Assembly (NCBI GenBank): GCA_936943465.1 | Contig: CAKZJN010000287.1 | Span: 1 to 7,105 of the forward strand | Source of the DNA: an uncultured Rhodoferax sp. | GTDB taxonomy: Bacteria > Pseudomonadota > Gammaproteobacteria > Burkholderiales > Burkholderiaceae_C | DNA: 7,105 bases | Reading direction: 5' to 3' | In this document: positions 1-5,273 of the stretch, in pieces | Numbering within the stretch: position 1 is the stretch's first letter | How the letters are laid out: the number at the start of each line of letters is the position of its first letter | The notes under the pieces: generated by a model | What the model was told of the DNA's origin: nothing | What the model saw: the letters and a program-made list of their open reading frames with translations, nothing else | Databases searched by the model: none | Made by a program: the position numbers and the translations under genes

Positions 1-125
1 AGGGAATCGAGTAACTTGCTGACAGTGGGATGGGCTTCGTCCAGGGCTAACCCAGGCGAGCCACATGCCTGCTGCAGAAATCGGACGAGCTTTGCTGTTG
101 CAGGGCTATCAGAAGTCGATGCCAA
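1..125 (-). CDS. Partial unrecognised protein, runs off left edge (N-terminal 41 codons)
   Basis: An open frame on the minus strand continues past the left edge. It is bounded upstream by an in-frame TGA, and the only usual start codon between that stop and the protein-like stretch is a TTG at 125-123. From there it reads 41 codons, including the segments KLVRFLQQACGSPGL and LDEAHPTVSKLLDS, which look like real amphipathic protein sequence. The start lies 17 nt inside the end of the preceding 80-residue gene, in the +1 frame, which suggests translational coupling. No clear Shine-Dalgarno sequence precedes the TTG, so the start is uncertain. A +1 frameshift at the TTC-TGA end of the upstream gene is a less likely alternative. 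I do not recognise the family. Because only the beginning is visible, the call rests on composition and arrangement. Confidence 0.35.
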   Translation of the reverse strand, partial: MASTSDSPATAKLVRFLQQACGSPGLALDEAHPTVSKLLDS

Positions 126-351
126 TGTTGATCGTCAGCGATTGGGCTTCACCGCGCTTGGATGCACTCAGCGCCTGCTTGTTGAGCAATTCTTTCATTT
201 GCTCGTTTTTGATGACGATATTGCCGGCTGCGTCTTTTTCAAAATAGCTCTTCAGCCCCTCAGCGTCGTGGGGGACGGCGAGTTGTACGGTTTGGCGATG
301 GGTCGCTACTTTGGCAAAGTGGGCAGGGGTGGTTTCCAGTTTGGTGACCAT
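109..351 (-). CDS. Small hypothetical protein, 80 residues
   Basis: This is a complete small gene on the minus strand. An ATG at 351 is preceded by GGAGAA at 361-356, a well-placed ribosome binding site that argues for a real gene. The product has no cysteine or tryptophan, no signal peptide and no membrane segment. Its middle, roughly residues 29-60, is charged and probably helical (AEGLKSYFEKDAAG, NEQMKELLNKQAL), and it ends in a short hydrophobic strand-like tail, SLTINIGIDF. It terminates at two consecutive stops, TGA then TAG. The gene follows the thi operon on the same strand after a 137-nt gap, too far and too different to be called part of the operon. It overlaps the next frame at the left edge. 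I do not recognise the family. A small regulatory or partner protein, or a ribosomally made peptide precursor whose processing gene lies to the left, would both fit, but nothing here decides between them. Confidence 0.65.
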   Translation of the reverse strand: MVTKLETTPAHFAKVATHRQTVQLAVPHDAEGLKSYFEKDAAGNIVIKNEQMKELLNKQALSASKRGEAQSLTINIGIDF

Positions 352-488
352 AAGGTTCTCCAGATAAGGTGATGCGAAAGGGACTTATGGGCATCATTTG
401 ATTTGATTCATCAGATGCCGACTTGTCACTGCATATTTATCTAGAAAATCGCAGCAACGTAGTGATAGTAACTACGAAGAATGGTCTT
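352..488 (-). promoter_or_regulatory. Intergenic region with weak promoter candidate and inverted repeats
   Basis: This gap between thiD and the small gene is visibly more AT-rich than its surroundings. On the minus strand a weak promoter can be drawn: TTGCTG at 457-452, a 16-nt spacer, and TATGCA at 435-430. It would start transcription near 423 and leave a leader of about 70 nt. Two inverted repeats are present. CGTAGT at 458-463 pairs with ACTACG at 471-476 around a 7-nt loop. GGCATC at 390-395 pairs with GATGCC at 414-419 around an 18-nt loop. The first follows thiD and could end its transcript, but no T-run follows directly. All assignments here are low-confidence readings of short motifs. 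Confidence 0.25.
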
Positions 489-1328
489 TTATGTGCGATA
501 TCGCACCATTGGCAAGGGCGCGTAGCTGTGGTTCAACGGCCCGCTGCCTTTTCCGGTGCGAACCTCGGCACCGTGCTGCAAAGCGCCGCGAATATAGGCG
601 CGGGCCGACTGAACCGCCTGTACCAGTTCTTTCCCCAGCGCCAGATGGGCCGCAATGGCTGAAGACAGCGTGCAGCCGGTGCCGTGGGTATTGGGGGTAT
701 GGATGCGGTTGTCGCGCATCCAGACTTTCTCGCCCGACGCCAGGGCGAGCAAATCACTCACCACCTCCCCCTGCAAGTGCCCGCCCTTGACCAGCACGGC
801 ATTGGCGCCCATGGCCAGCAGTTGCGAAGCAGCGGCTTCCATGTCGCCCTCGGTGTGCAAGGGCCGTTGCACCAGCAGGGCTGCCTCATCCAGGTTGGGT
901 GTGATGACCGCAGTGCGCGGAAACAACTCACGCACCAGCACTTGCACGGCCGCGTTATCAATCAGCACCGCGCCGCTGGTGGCCACCATCACCGGATCAA
1001 ACACCACTTTATGCAAAGCGTGGCGCTGGATGGCGCTGGCCACGGTTTGCACAATTTCGGGTGAATGCAGCATGCCGATCTTGACGGCGTTCACCCCAAT
1101 GTCCTCGACCACCGCATCAATCTGGTCGGCCAGCATTTGCGGCGGCACGGCGTGAATGGCGCGCACGCCGGTGGTGTTTTGCGCGGTGAGCGCGGTGATG
1201 GCCGTCATGCCAAAGCAGCCCAACGCGCTGAAAGTTTTGAGGTCGGCCTGGATGCCCGCACCGCCGCCGCTGTCGGAGCCGGCAATGGATAGCACGCGGG
1301 GATACGAATAGGGGAGTTCAGTGGACAT
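489..1328 (-). CDS. thiD: Bifunctional hydroxymethylpyrimidine kinase/phosphomethylpyrimidine kinase
   Basis: ThiD phosphorylates 4-amino-5-hydroxymethyl-2-methylpyrimidine twice to HMP pyrophosphate, the pyrimidine half of thiamin, in the cytoplasm. The 279-residue product has the normal length and shows the whole ribokinase-fold signature. The glycine-rich substrate region SIAGSDSGGGAGIQADLKTF is at residues 14-33, VKIGM at 82-86, DPVM at 111-114 and TPN at 143-145. The anion-hole and catalytic segment HGTGC is at 215-219, with Cys219 where ThiD enzymes carry cysteine instead of the aspartate of other ribokinases. GKGSGPLNH lies near the C-terminus. The ATG at 1328 lies inside the end of thiE (11-nt overlap) and is preceded by AAGAGA about 8 nt upstream, so translation is probably coupled. 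It is the last gene of the riboswitch-controlled thiMED operon. Confidence 0.97.
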   Translation of the reverse strand: MSTELPYSYPRVLSIAGSDSGGGAGIQADLKTFSALGCFGMTAITALTAQNTTGVRAIHAVPPQMLADQIDAVVEDIGVNAVKIGMLHSPEIVQTVASAIQRHALHKVVFDPVMVATSGAVLIDNAAVQVLVRELFPRTAVITPNLDEAALLVQRPLHTEGDMEAAASQLLAMGANAVLVKGGHLQGEVVSDLLALASGEKVWMRDNRIHTPNTHGTGCTLSSAIAAHLALGKELVQAVQSARAYIRGALQHGAEVRTGKGSGPLNHSYAPLPMVRYRT

Positions 1329-2001
1329 CGATCACATCTCTTAACTGTTGGGCGACCGCGCGTGGGTCGTCGGCCGAGCAAATGGCGCTGACCACGGCCA
1401 GGCTGTCTGCGCCAGCGCGCAGTACATCTGCGGCGTTATGCAGGTGAATGCCACCAATGGCCACCAGCGGCAAGGGTGAAAGGGCGCGAACGCGTTGCAG
1501 GCCGTCCAATCCCCAGGGCGGTGCCGTGTCGGTCTTGGTGGGTGTGGCAAACACCGGACTCACGCCCAGGTAGTCCACCGGCATCGTGGCGCTTTGCTGC
1601 ACTTCGTGTTCGGTCTCGACGGACCAGCCAATAAACACCTCGGGCGGCAGCAAGCTGCGCGCGGCTTCAACCGGCAGATCGCTTTGACCCAAGTGCACAC
1701 CTTGCGCGCCGCAGGCCAATGCAATGTCAATCCGGTCATTGATGATCAGCGGCACGTTGAGGGGGCGCAGCAGTTCCATCAGGGCCACGGCCAGGGCGTG
1801 AAAGTCGTGGCTGCTGGCGTGTTTTTCACGCAGTTGCACGCAGGTCACACCGCCTTGCACGGCAGCTTGCACCACGTCCAGCAGTGGCCGTCCCTTCAGG
1901 CTGGGTTGGTCGGTCACCAGATAGAGCCTGAGCGCGTCACGCAGACGCTCAAGGCTCCACGGCTTGTTGCCAGACTGGCCCATCACCACCGGATTTACCA
2001 A
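1318..2001 (-). CDS. thiE: Thiamin phosphate synthase (thiamine-phosphate pyrophosphorylase)
   Basis: ThiE condenses HMP pyrophosphate with hydroxyethylthiazole phosphate to thiamin monophosphate, releasing pyrophosphate. The product is a typical single-domain TIM barrel of 227 residues. Family motifs appear in order: YLVTD at 27-31, VQLREK at 55-60 (pyrophosphate binding), NDR at 88-90, GVHLGQSD at 101-108, SPVFATPTK at 148-156, AIGGI at 181-185 and VVSAI at 203-207. The chosen start is a TTG at 2001, which overlaps the thiM stop (TAA, 1997-1995) by 7 nt and has GGA about 10 nt upstream. An in-frame ATG at 1983 would give 221 residues and an 11-nt gap, and cannot be excluded because the residues in between are not part of the fold. 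Its substrates are the products of the flanking genes thiM and thiD. Confidence 0.97.
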   Translation of the reverse strand: MVNPVVMGQSGNKPWSLERLRDALRLYLVTDQPSLKGRPLLDVVQAAVQGGVTCVQLREKHASSHDFHALAVALMELLRPLNVPLIINDRIDIALACGAQGVHLGQSDLPVEAARSLLPPEVFIGWSVETEHEVQQSATMPVDYLGVSPVFATPTKTDTAPPWGLDGLQRVRALSPLPLVAIGGIHLHNAADVLRAGADSLAVVSAICSADDPRAVAQQLRDVIDVH

Positions 2002-2825
2002 GGTTTGAATTCCATCTTCAGGCGCGCTTCAAACGTGGCCTGGTCGAGCAACTGCAACTCATCCAGCATGAGCACTTGCATGCTGCCCACCCCTTGCTTG
2101 CGCACCACGGCCTTTTCGGCGGCCACTTCACCCACCACGCCCATCAGCGCCATGGCCGAAACGGTGGCGCGCCAGGCATCGGGTTGCACCGCGCAGAAGG
2201 CACCAATCAGGGCAGTGGCCGAGCAGCCCACGCCGGTAATCTTGGTCATCCAGGCATGGCCGTTGTGCAGCAGGGCCCAGCGCTTGCTGTCCACAATGTG
2301 GTCGGTCACGCCGCTTACGCACACCACGCCGCCAGTGCGACCCACCAACGCACGTGCCGAGCCCAGGGCGTCGTTGGCGGCTGCGCTGCTGTCTACGCCC
2401 TTGGTTTGCACCGCGACGCCAGCCACGCTCATGATTTCCGAGCCATTGCCTCGGATGACCGTGGGGGAGGCGGCGTTCAGCAGCAACTCGATGCTCTGGT
2501 TGCGGTAGGCGGTGGCCCCGGCACCCACCGGGTCCAGTACGGTGGGAATGCCGCGTTGCGAGGCGGTCAGCAGCGCCAGGCGCATGCTCTCAATCCAGGC
2601 AGGTTCCAGCGTGCCGATGTTAAGCACCAGTGACTGGGCGATACCGGCCATGCTCTGCACCTCTTCATGCGCGTGCGCCATCACCGGCGACGCTCCGGCT
2701 GCCAGCAGCACATTGGCGTTCAGGTTCATCACCACAAAATTGGTGATGCTGTGCACCAGCGGCGCGCGCTCGCGAACGGCAGCAATGTCGGCCCAGATGT
2801 CGGAAGGAGAAAGCAGATCGGTCAT
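1995..2825 (-). CDS. thiM: Hydroxyethylthiazole kinase
   Basis: ThiM uses ATP to phosphorylate 4-methyl-5-(2-hydroxyethyl)thiazole salvaged from degraded thiamin, giving the thiazole substrate for ThiE. The 276-residue product matches the family throughout. PLVHSITNFVVMN is at residues 22-34, ANVLLAAGASPVMAHA at 37-52 (thiazole pocket), LNIGTL at 68-73, LDPVGAGAT at 97-105, IRGNGSEI at 124-131 and the nucleotide-site VSGVTD at 170-175. KITGVGCSATALIGAF begins at 195, with Cys201 at the catalytic-loop cysteine known from ThiM. The ATG at 2825 has an AGGA ribosome binding site at 2834-2831. It is the first gene after the TPP riboswitch. Together with thiE and thiD it covers thiazole and pyrimidine salvage; de novo genes such as thiC and thiG are not in this window. 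Confidence 0.97.
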   Translation of the reverse strand: MTDLLSPSDIWADIAAVRERAPLVHSITNFVVMNLNANVLLAAGASPVMAHAHEEVQSMAGIAQSLVLNIGTLEPAWIESMRLALLTASQRGIPTVLDPVGAGATAYRNQSIELLLNAASPTVIRGNGSEIMSVAGVAVQTKGVDSSAAANDALGSARALVGRTGGVVCVSGVTDHIVDSKRWALLHNGHAWMTKITGVGCSATALIGAFCAVQPDAWRATVSAMALMGVVGEVAAEKAVVRKQGVGSMQVLMLDELQLLDQATFEARLKMEFKPW

Positions 2826-2875
2826 GGTCGTCCTGGTTAAGGGTTGACCTGGCGCATGACGGTGCAGTGAAGCGG
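2826..2875 (-). promoter_or_regulatory. Expression platform of the TPP riboswitch and thiM ribosome binding site
   Basis: These 50 nt lie between the aptamer and the thiM ATG. They carry the AGGA ribosome binding site (2834-2831) but no U-run, so a Rho-independent terminator is not evident and translational control is the better guess. GAAG (2880-2877) can pair with CUUC (2872-2869) across a CCCG loop. This would take bases from the conserved 3' end of the aptamer, so the two structures should exclude each other. Two weak helices could trap the ribosome binding site: GGUC 2849-2846 with GACC 2829-2826, and CGUC 2861-2858 with GACG 2832-2829. These pairings are visible by eye only; none has been energy-tested. 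Confidence 0.45.
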
Positions 2876-2951
2876 GCTTCCCTACGCTGGCATGACCCAG
2901 ATCAGGTTCAAAGAGTATTTCTCAGCCACCGGCGGTGGCACCTCTAGCAGG
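2876..2951 (-). ncRNA. TPP riboswitch aptamer (THI element)
   Basis: The minus strand carries the conserved THI-box. CTGAGA is at 2925-2920, ACCTGATCTGG at 2907-2897 and ATGCCAGCGTAGGGAAGC at 2893-2876; these form the pyrimidine- and pyrophosphate-sensing arms of the aptamer. The variable P3 arm is short: GCCACC pairs with GGTGGC (2939-2934 with 2930-2925) across a 3-nt loop. In P2, GAG pairs with CTC where many homologues, including E. coli thiM, have GGG with CCC, so pairing is preserved by compensating change. Binding of thiamin pyrophosphate represses expression of the downstream genes. It sits directly upstream of thiM, as expected for the thiMED operon. Confidence 0.97.
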
Positions 2952-2986
2952 GCAGATTATGGACGAAGTGCGGGGTGGATTTCGAA
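2952..2986 (-). promoter_or_regulatory. Probable promoter of the thiMED operon
   Basis: On the minus strand CATAAT at 2961-2956 matches a sigma-70 -10 box in five of six positions. It would start transcription around 2950, exactly where the riboswitch aptamer begins. No good -35 is seen: TTCGAA at 2986-2981 lies 19 nt away, and CGAAAT at 2984-2979 fits the spacing but not the sequence. The agreement between predicted start and aptamer 5' end is the main support. Confidence 0.45.
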
Positions 2987-3022
2987 GGCGCTGGTTTGTG
3001 CCGACCGAAGAAAGGACCTGCA

Positions 3023-3041
3023 ACCGACGTATAAACGGGCG
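3023..3041 (+). promoter_or_regulatory. Possible -10 box of the sugar isomerase gene (leaderless?)
   Basis: TATAAA at 3030-3035 ends 6 nt before the ATG at 3042. If it is a -10 element, transcription would begin at or next to the start codon and the message would be leaderless, in line with the absence of a convincing ribosome binding site (only GGGC just before the ATG). No -35 box is seen at the expected distance (3007-3012 reads GAAGAA), so support is limited. Any promoter for this gene must lie within the roughly 90 nt shared with the divergent thi promoter. Confidence 0.3.
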
Positions 3042-4259
3042 ATGACCCACGCACCACGCCTCGACTTCCGCAGCCCGACTTTCCTCAAGGACCACATCCT
3101 GTGGAACATGGCGTTTTACGCCGACCGGTGCATCGACCCCAGCGGCGGCATGTTCCACTTCTATCTGGACGACGGCACGGTGTACGACACCGTGACCCGC
3201 CATTTGGTGAGTGCCACGCGGTTTGTGGTGACGTCGGCGACCGCCTATGAACTGAGCGGCGAAGTGCGATTCCGGGACATGGCCGCCCATGCCCTGCGCT
3301 TTTTGGACCAGGCCTTTGCGGACCCGGAGCATGGCGGCTACCACTGGGTGATTCAGTGGCGGGATGGCCAATCGACCCCGCTGGACCGCACCCGCCACAT
3401 GTATGGTCTCGCCTTTGTCATGCTGGCGGCGGCAAGGGCGTACCGGGTGGGAATTGCTGAAGGCAAAGGCTTGCTGGAACGCACCTTTGCGCTGGCGGAG
3501 CAGCGTTTCTATGACCCGGCTTTTGGCCTGTATGCCGACGACGCCAGCTTCGACTGGCAGGTGTCGGGCTACCGTGGGCAGAACGCCAACATGCACACCT
3601 GCGAGGCCTTGATTGCCGCCTTTGAAGCCACCGGCGATGCGGGCTACGGCGAGCGCGCCGAAAGCCTGGCCTACGCCATTACCGTGCGGCAAGCGGCCCT
3701 GTGTGGTGGCGGCATCTGGGAACACTACGATGCCCAGTGGCAGCCGGACCTGGAGTACAACCGGCATGACAGCAGCAACATCTTCCGGCCCTGGGGTTTT
3801 CAGCCGGGGCACTTCACCGAGTGGGCCAAGTTGCTGTGCCAGCTCGACACTTTGCACCCGCAGCCTTGGCACCTGCCGCGTGCGCGGGAATTGTTTGACC
3901 GGGCGATAACCGAGGCCTGGGACACAGAGCATGGCGGCATGCACTACGGCGTCGGGCTGGATGGCAGTATTTGCCTTCCAGAAAAATACCACTGGGTACA
4001 GGCTGAGTCATTGGCCGCCGCAGCCATCCTGGCTCAGCGCACCGGCGAGGCCCATTACTGGGCGAGCTACGACCGACTCTGGACCTACTGCTGGCAGCAC
4101 TTTGTGGACCACCAGCACGGCGCCTGGTTCCGCATTCTGGATGCAGCCAACCGCAACCACACCCGCGAAAAAAGTCCTGCGGGCAAGGTGGATTACCACA
4201 ACATGGGCGCCTGCTACGACGTGCTGCGCGAACTGCAGGGCGCGATCAAAGCTAGGTAG
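3042..4259 (+). CDS. AGE-family sugar isomerase/epimerase (mannose isomerase/YihS-like)
   Basis: The 405-residue product belongs to the N-acylglucosamine 2-epimerase family of (alpha/alpha)6-barrel enzymes, which interconvert aldoses and ketoses or epimerise C2. Signature stretches are RHMYGLAF (118-125), QNANMHTCEA (180-189), RPWGFQPGHFTEWAKLL (249-265), PEKYHWVQAE (313-322) and KVDYHNMGACYDVL (382-395). Arg53, Tyr121, Asn181, His185, His257, Glu260 and His386 fall at near-constant offsets from the residues I recall as active-site residues in Salmonella YihS (Arg55, Tyr111, Asn172, His176, His248, Glu251, His383). A functional cytoplasmic D-mannose/D-fructose isomerase is therefore likely. 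N-acylglucosamine or cellobiose epimerase activity is less likely but not excluded. The frame stays open up to an ATG at 2892, but those extra 50 codons lie largely antisense to the TPP riboswitch and lack family similarity, so I chose the ATG at 3042. The gene stands alone on its strand. Confidence 0.9.
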   Translation: MTHAPRLDFRSPTFLKDHILWNMAFYADRCIDPSGGMFHFYLDDGTVYDTVTRHLVSATRFVVTSATAYELSGEVRFRDMAAHALRFLDQAFADPEHGGYHWVIQWRDGQSTPLDRTRHMYGLAFVMLAAARAYRVGIAEGKGLLERTFALAEQRFYDPAFGLYADDASFDWQVSGYRGQNANMHTCEALIAAFEATGDAGYGERAESLAYAITVRQAALCGGGIWEHYDAQWQPDLEYNRHDSSNIFRPWGFQPGHFTEWAKLLCQLDTLHPQPWHLPRARELFDRAITEAWDTEHGGMHYGVGLDGSICLPEKYHWVQAESLAAAAILAQRTGEAHYWASYDRLWTYCWQHFVDHQHGAWFRILDAANRNHTREKSPAGKVDYHNMGACYDVLRELQGAIKAR

Positions 4260-5157
4260 TCGCCGCCTCGGCCACCAGCCAGTCTTTCAGAAACGCCACA
4301 TCGGCGCGCAGCGTCTTGCCCGAGGGCGCGGTGATAAAGAGCGGCTGGTCGGTGGTGACGCCTTGCTGCAGCGGGCGAACTAACAGGCCCTGCGCAATCA
4401 ACGGCTGCACGATATGGCGCCAGCCCTGCGCCACGCCCTGACCCTCAATGGCAGCTTGCAGCACGATGGAGTAGTCGTTAAAGCGGAACATGCGCGGTTG
4501 GCGTGGCAGGTGGACCGCAAATTGGGCAAACCATTCCTTCCAACCCATGCGCGGGCGGTAGCGTTCCTCCAGCACCAGCAGAGGGCTGTGGGCCAGCGCC
4601 TTCAGGTCCGGTAACGGATTGGTCTGCAGAAACTTCGGGCTGCAGACCGGGAATATCTCTTCATCCACAAAGTGCCAGCGCTGGTATTGGGCGAATTCGT
4701 CTGCTCCCAGCGTAATGGCCAGGTCAATGCGTTCGCGCGCCAGATCGAGGTCGGTGTCGGTGGTGATGACGCGCAATTCGATGTTCGGGTGCAATTGCTT
4801 GAAGCGTGCAATGCGCGGCAGCAGCCACCAGGTGGCCGTGGCGGTGGATACCGCCAGCGTGACCTGGTGCGCCTGCATGCTGCGCACCTCGCGCAGCGCC
4901 TGCTCGATCAGCGACAGACCCATGCCCACCTGCTCCAACAGGTACTGGCCGGCCTCGGTGGTTTGTACTCCCTTGTGTTGCCGGTCAAACAAGGGCACAC
5001 CGAGGTCTGCCTCCAGCAGACGCATGGCATGGCTGACCGCCGGCTGGCTAATGCCCAGGTCTTTGGCGGCACGGGTGAAGCTGCCGTTGCGCGCGGCTGC
5101 CTCAAACACCAGGAGGTTGTTGAGGGACTGGTTGGGCTTTGCCTTGGTCATAAGCAC
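4252..5157 (-). CDS. LysR-family transcriptional regulator (GcvA/AmpR-like)
   Basis: The 301-residue product is a standard-length LysR regulator. The N-terminal winged helix-turn-helix covers about residues 12-70, with the recognition region SFTRAAKDLGISQPAVSHAM and the following LEADLGVPLFDR (48-59). The rest, from about residue 93, is the two-lobed effector domain, with DLARERIDLAITLG as a recognisable family stretch. Serine/alanine-rich recognition helices of this kind are typical of the GcvA/AmpR branch. The listed start is a GTG at 5157; an ATG two codons further (5151) is equally possible, and neither has a clear ribosome binding site. The gene is divergent from the flavoprotein at 5274 and shares a 116-nt control region, the usual arrangement for a LysR regulator and its target. 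An operator-like inverted repeat covers its own start codon, implying autorepression. Its stop overlaps the convergent isomerase stop by 8 nt. The effector is unknown. Confidence 0.95.
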   Translation of the reverse strand: MLMTKAKPNQSLNNLLVFEAAARNGSFTRAAKDLGISQPAVSHAMRLLEADLGVPLFDRQHKGVQTTEAGQYLLEQVGMGLSLIEQALREVRSMQAHQVTLAVSTATATWWLLPRIARFKQLHPNIELRVITTDTDLDLARERIDLAITLGADEFAQYQRWHFVDEEIFPVCSPKFLQTNPLPDLKALAHSPLLVLEERYRPRMGWKEWFAQFAVHLPRQPRMFRFNDYSIVLQAAIEGQGVAQGWRHIVQPLIAQGLLVRPLQQGVTTDQPLFITAPSGKTLRADVAFLKDWLVAEAATT

Positions 5158-5167
5158 AGTTTATGAC
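5147..5167. promoter_or_regulatory. LysR-type operator (T-N11-A inverted repeat) over the regulator start
   Basis: GTCATAA at 5147-5153 and TTATGAC at 5161-5167 form a perfect 7-bp inverted repeat with a 7-nt spacer. Inside it T5151 and A5163 are separated by exactly 11 nt within symmetric arms, the T-N11-A layout of LysR-family recognition sites. It covers both candidate start codons of the regulator. This is the likely high-affinity site for the divergent LysR protein, but binding is inferred. Confidence 0.6.
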
Positions 5168-5187
5168 AGGCATGAGGTGTTTTGCCA

Positions 5188-5216
5188 TTCACAAGGGCGA
5201 TTGAATCGCCTAAGCT
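5188..5216 (+). promoter_or_regulatory. Candidate promoter of the flavoprotein gene with a 15-bp palindrome in its spacer
   Basis: TTCACA at 5188-5193 matches the -35 consensus in five of six positions. At the optimal 17-nt spacing TAAGCT at 5211-5216 is a weak -10, as is common for activator-dependent promoters. The spacer contains a perfect inverted repeat, GGCGATT-g-AATCGCC (5196-5210). Transcription would start near 5223, leaving a leader of about 50 nt. The repeat could be a second regulator site; it does not have the T-N11-A form seen at 5147. Confidence 0.4.
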
Positions 5217-5230
5217 GAATCCCTGAGAGA

Positions 5231-5265
5231 GGGGGGCAACCGGCCACCCCCACCCACAAGAGGAG
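5231..5265 (+). promoter_or_regulatory. Leader hairpin and strong ribosome binding site of the flavoprotein gene
   Basis: In the predicted leader a G-run (5231-5236) can pair with a C-run (5247-5251) to form a strong 5-bp GC hairpin with a loop of about 10 to 11 nt. It is followed by AGAGGAG at 5259-5265, 8 nt before the ATG at 5274, an almost ideal ribosome binding site that fixes the start. The leader lacks the conserved features of a glycine riboswitch, so no known RNA class is claimed. Confidence 0.5.
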
Positions 5266-5273
5266 CGAACCCA

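Noticed and set aside
458..476. Rho-independent terminator for the thi operon
   Set aside because: The stem is only 6 bp and no U-tract follows directly; kept only as part of the intergenic description.
493..506. Perfect 14-bp palindrome GTGCGATATCGCAC at the end of thiD
   Set aside because: It lies within the last codons of thiD (V-R-Y-R-T) and is explained by coding sequence; no T-run or promoter context supports a terminator or operator.
1495..2508. 337-residue open frame on the plus strand opposite thiE and thiM
   Set aside because: It is antisense to two well-conserved genes in GC-rich DNA, has a histidine/alanine-rich shadow composition and no recognisable domain.
2922..3992. 356-residue open frame on the minus strand opposite the sugar isomerase
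   Set aside because: It is a long antisense shadow of a conserved gene; its start region has no ribosome binding site and the translation resembles no family.
5221..5273. Glycine riboswitch upstream of the GcvT-domain gene
   Set aside because: There is a GAGAGAG and a G-rich stretch, but the tandem conserved cores and their pairing are absent and the leader is too short.
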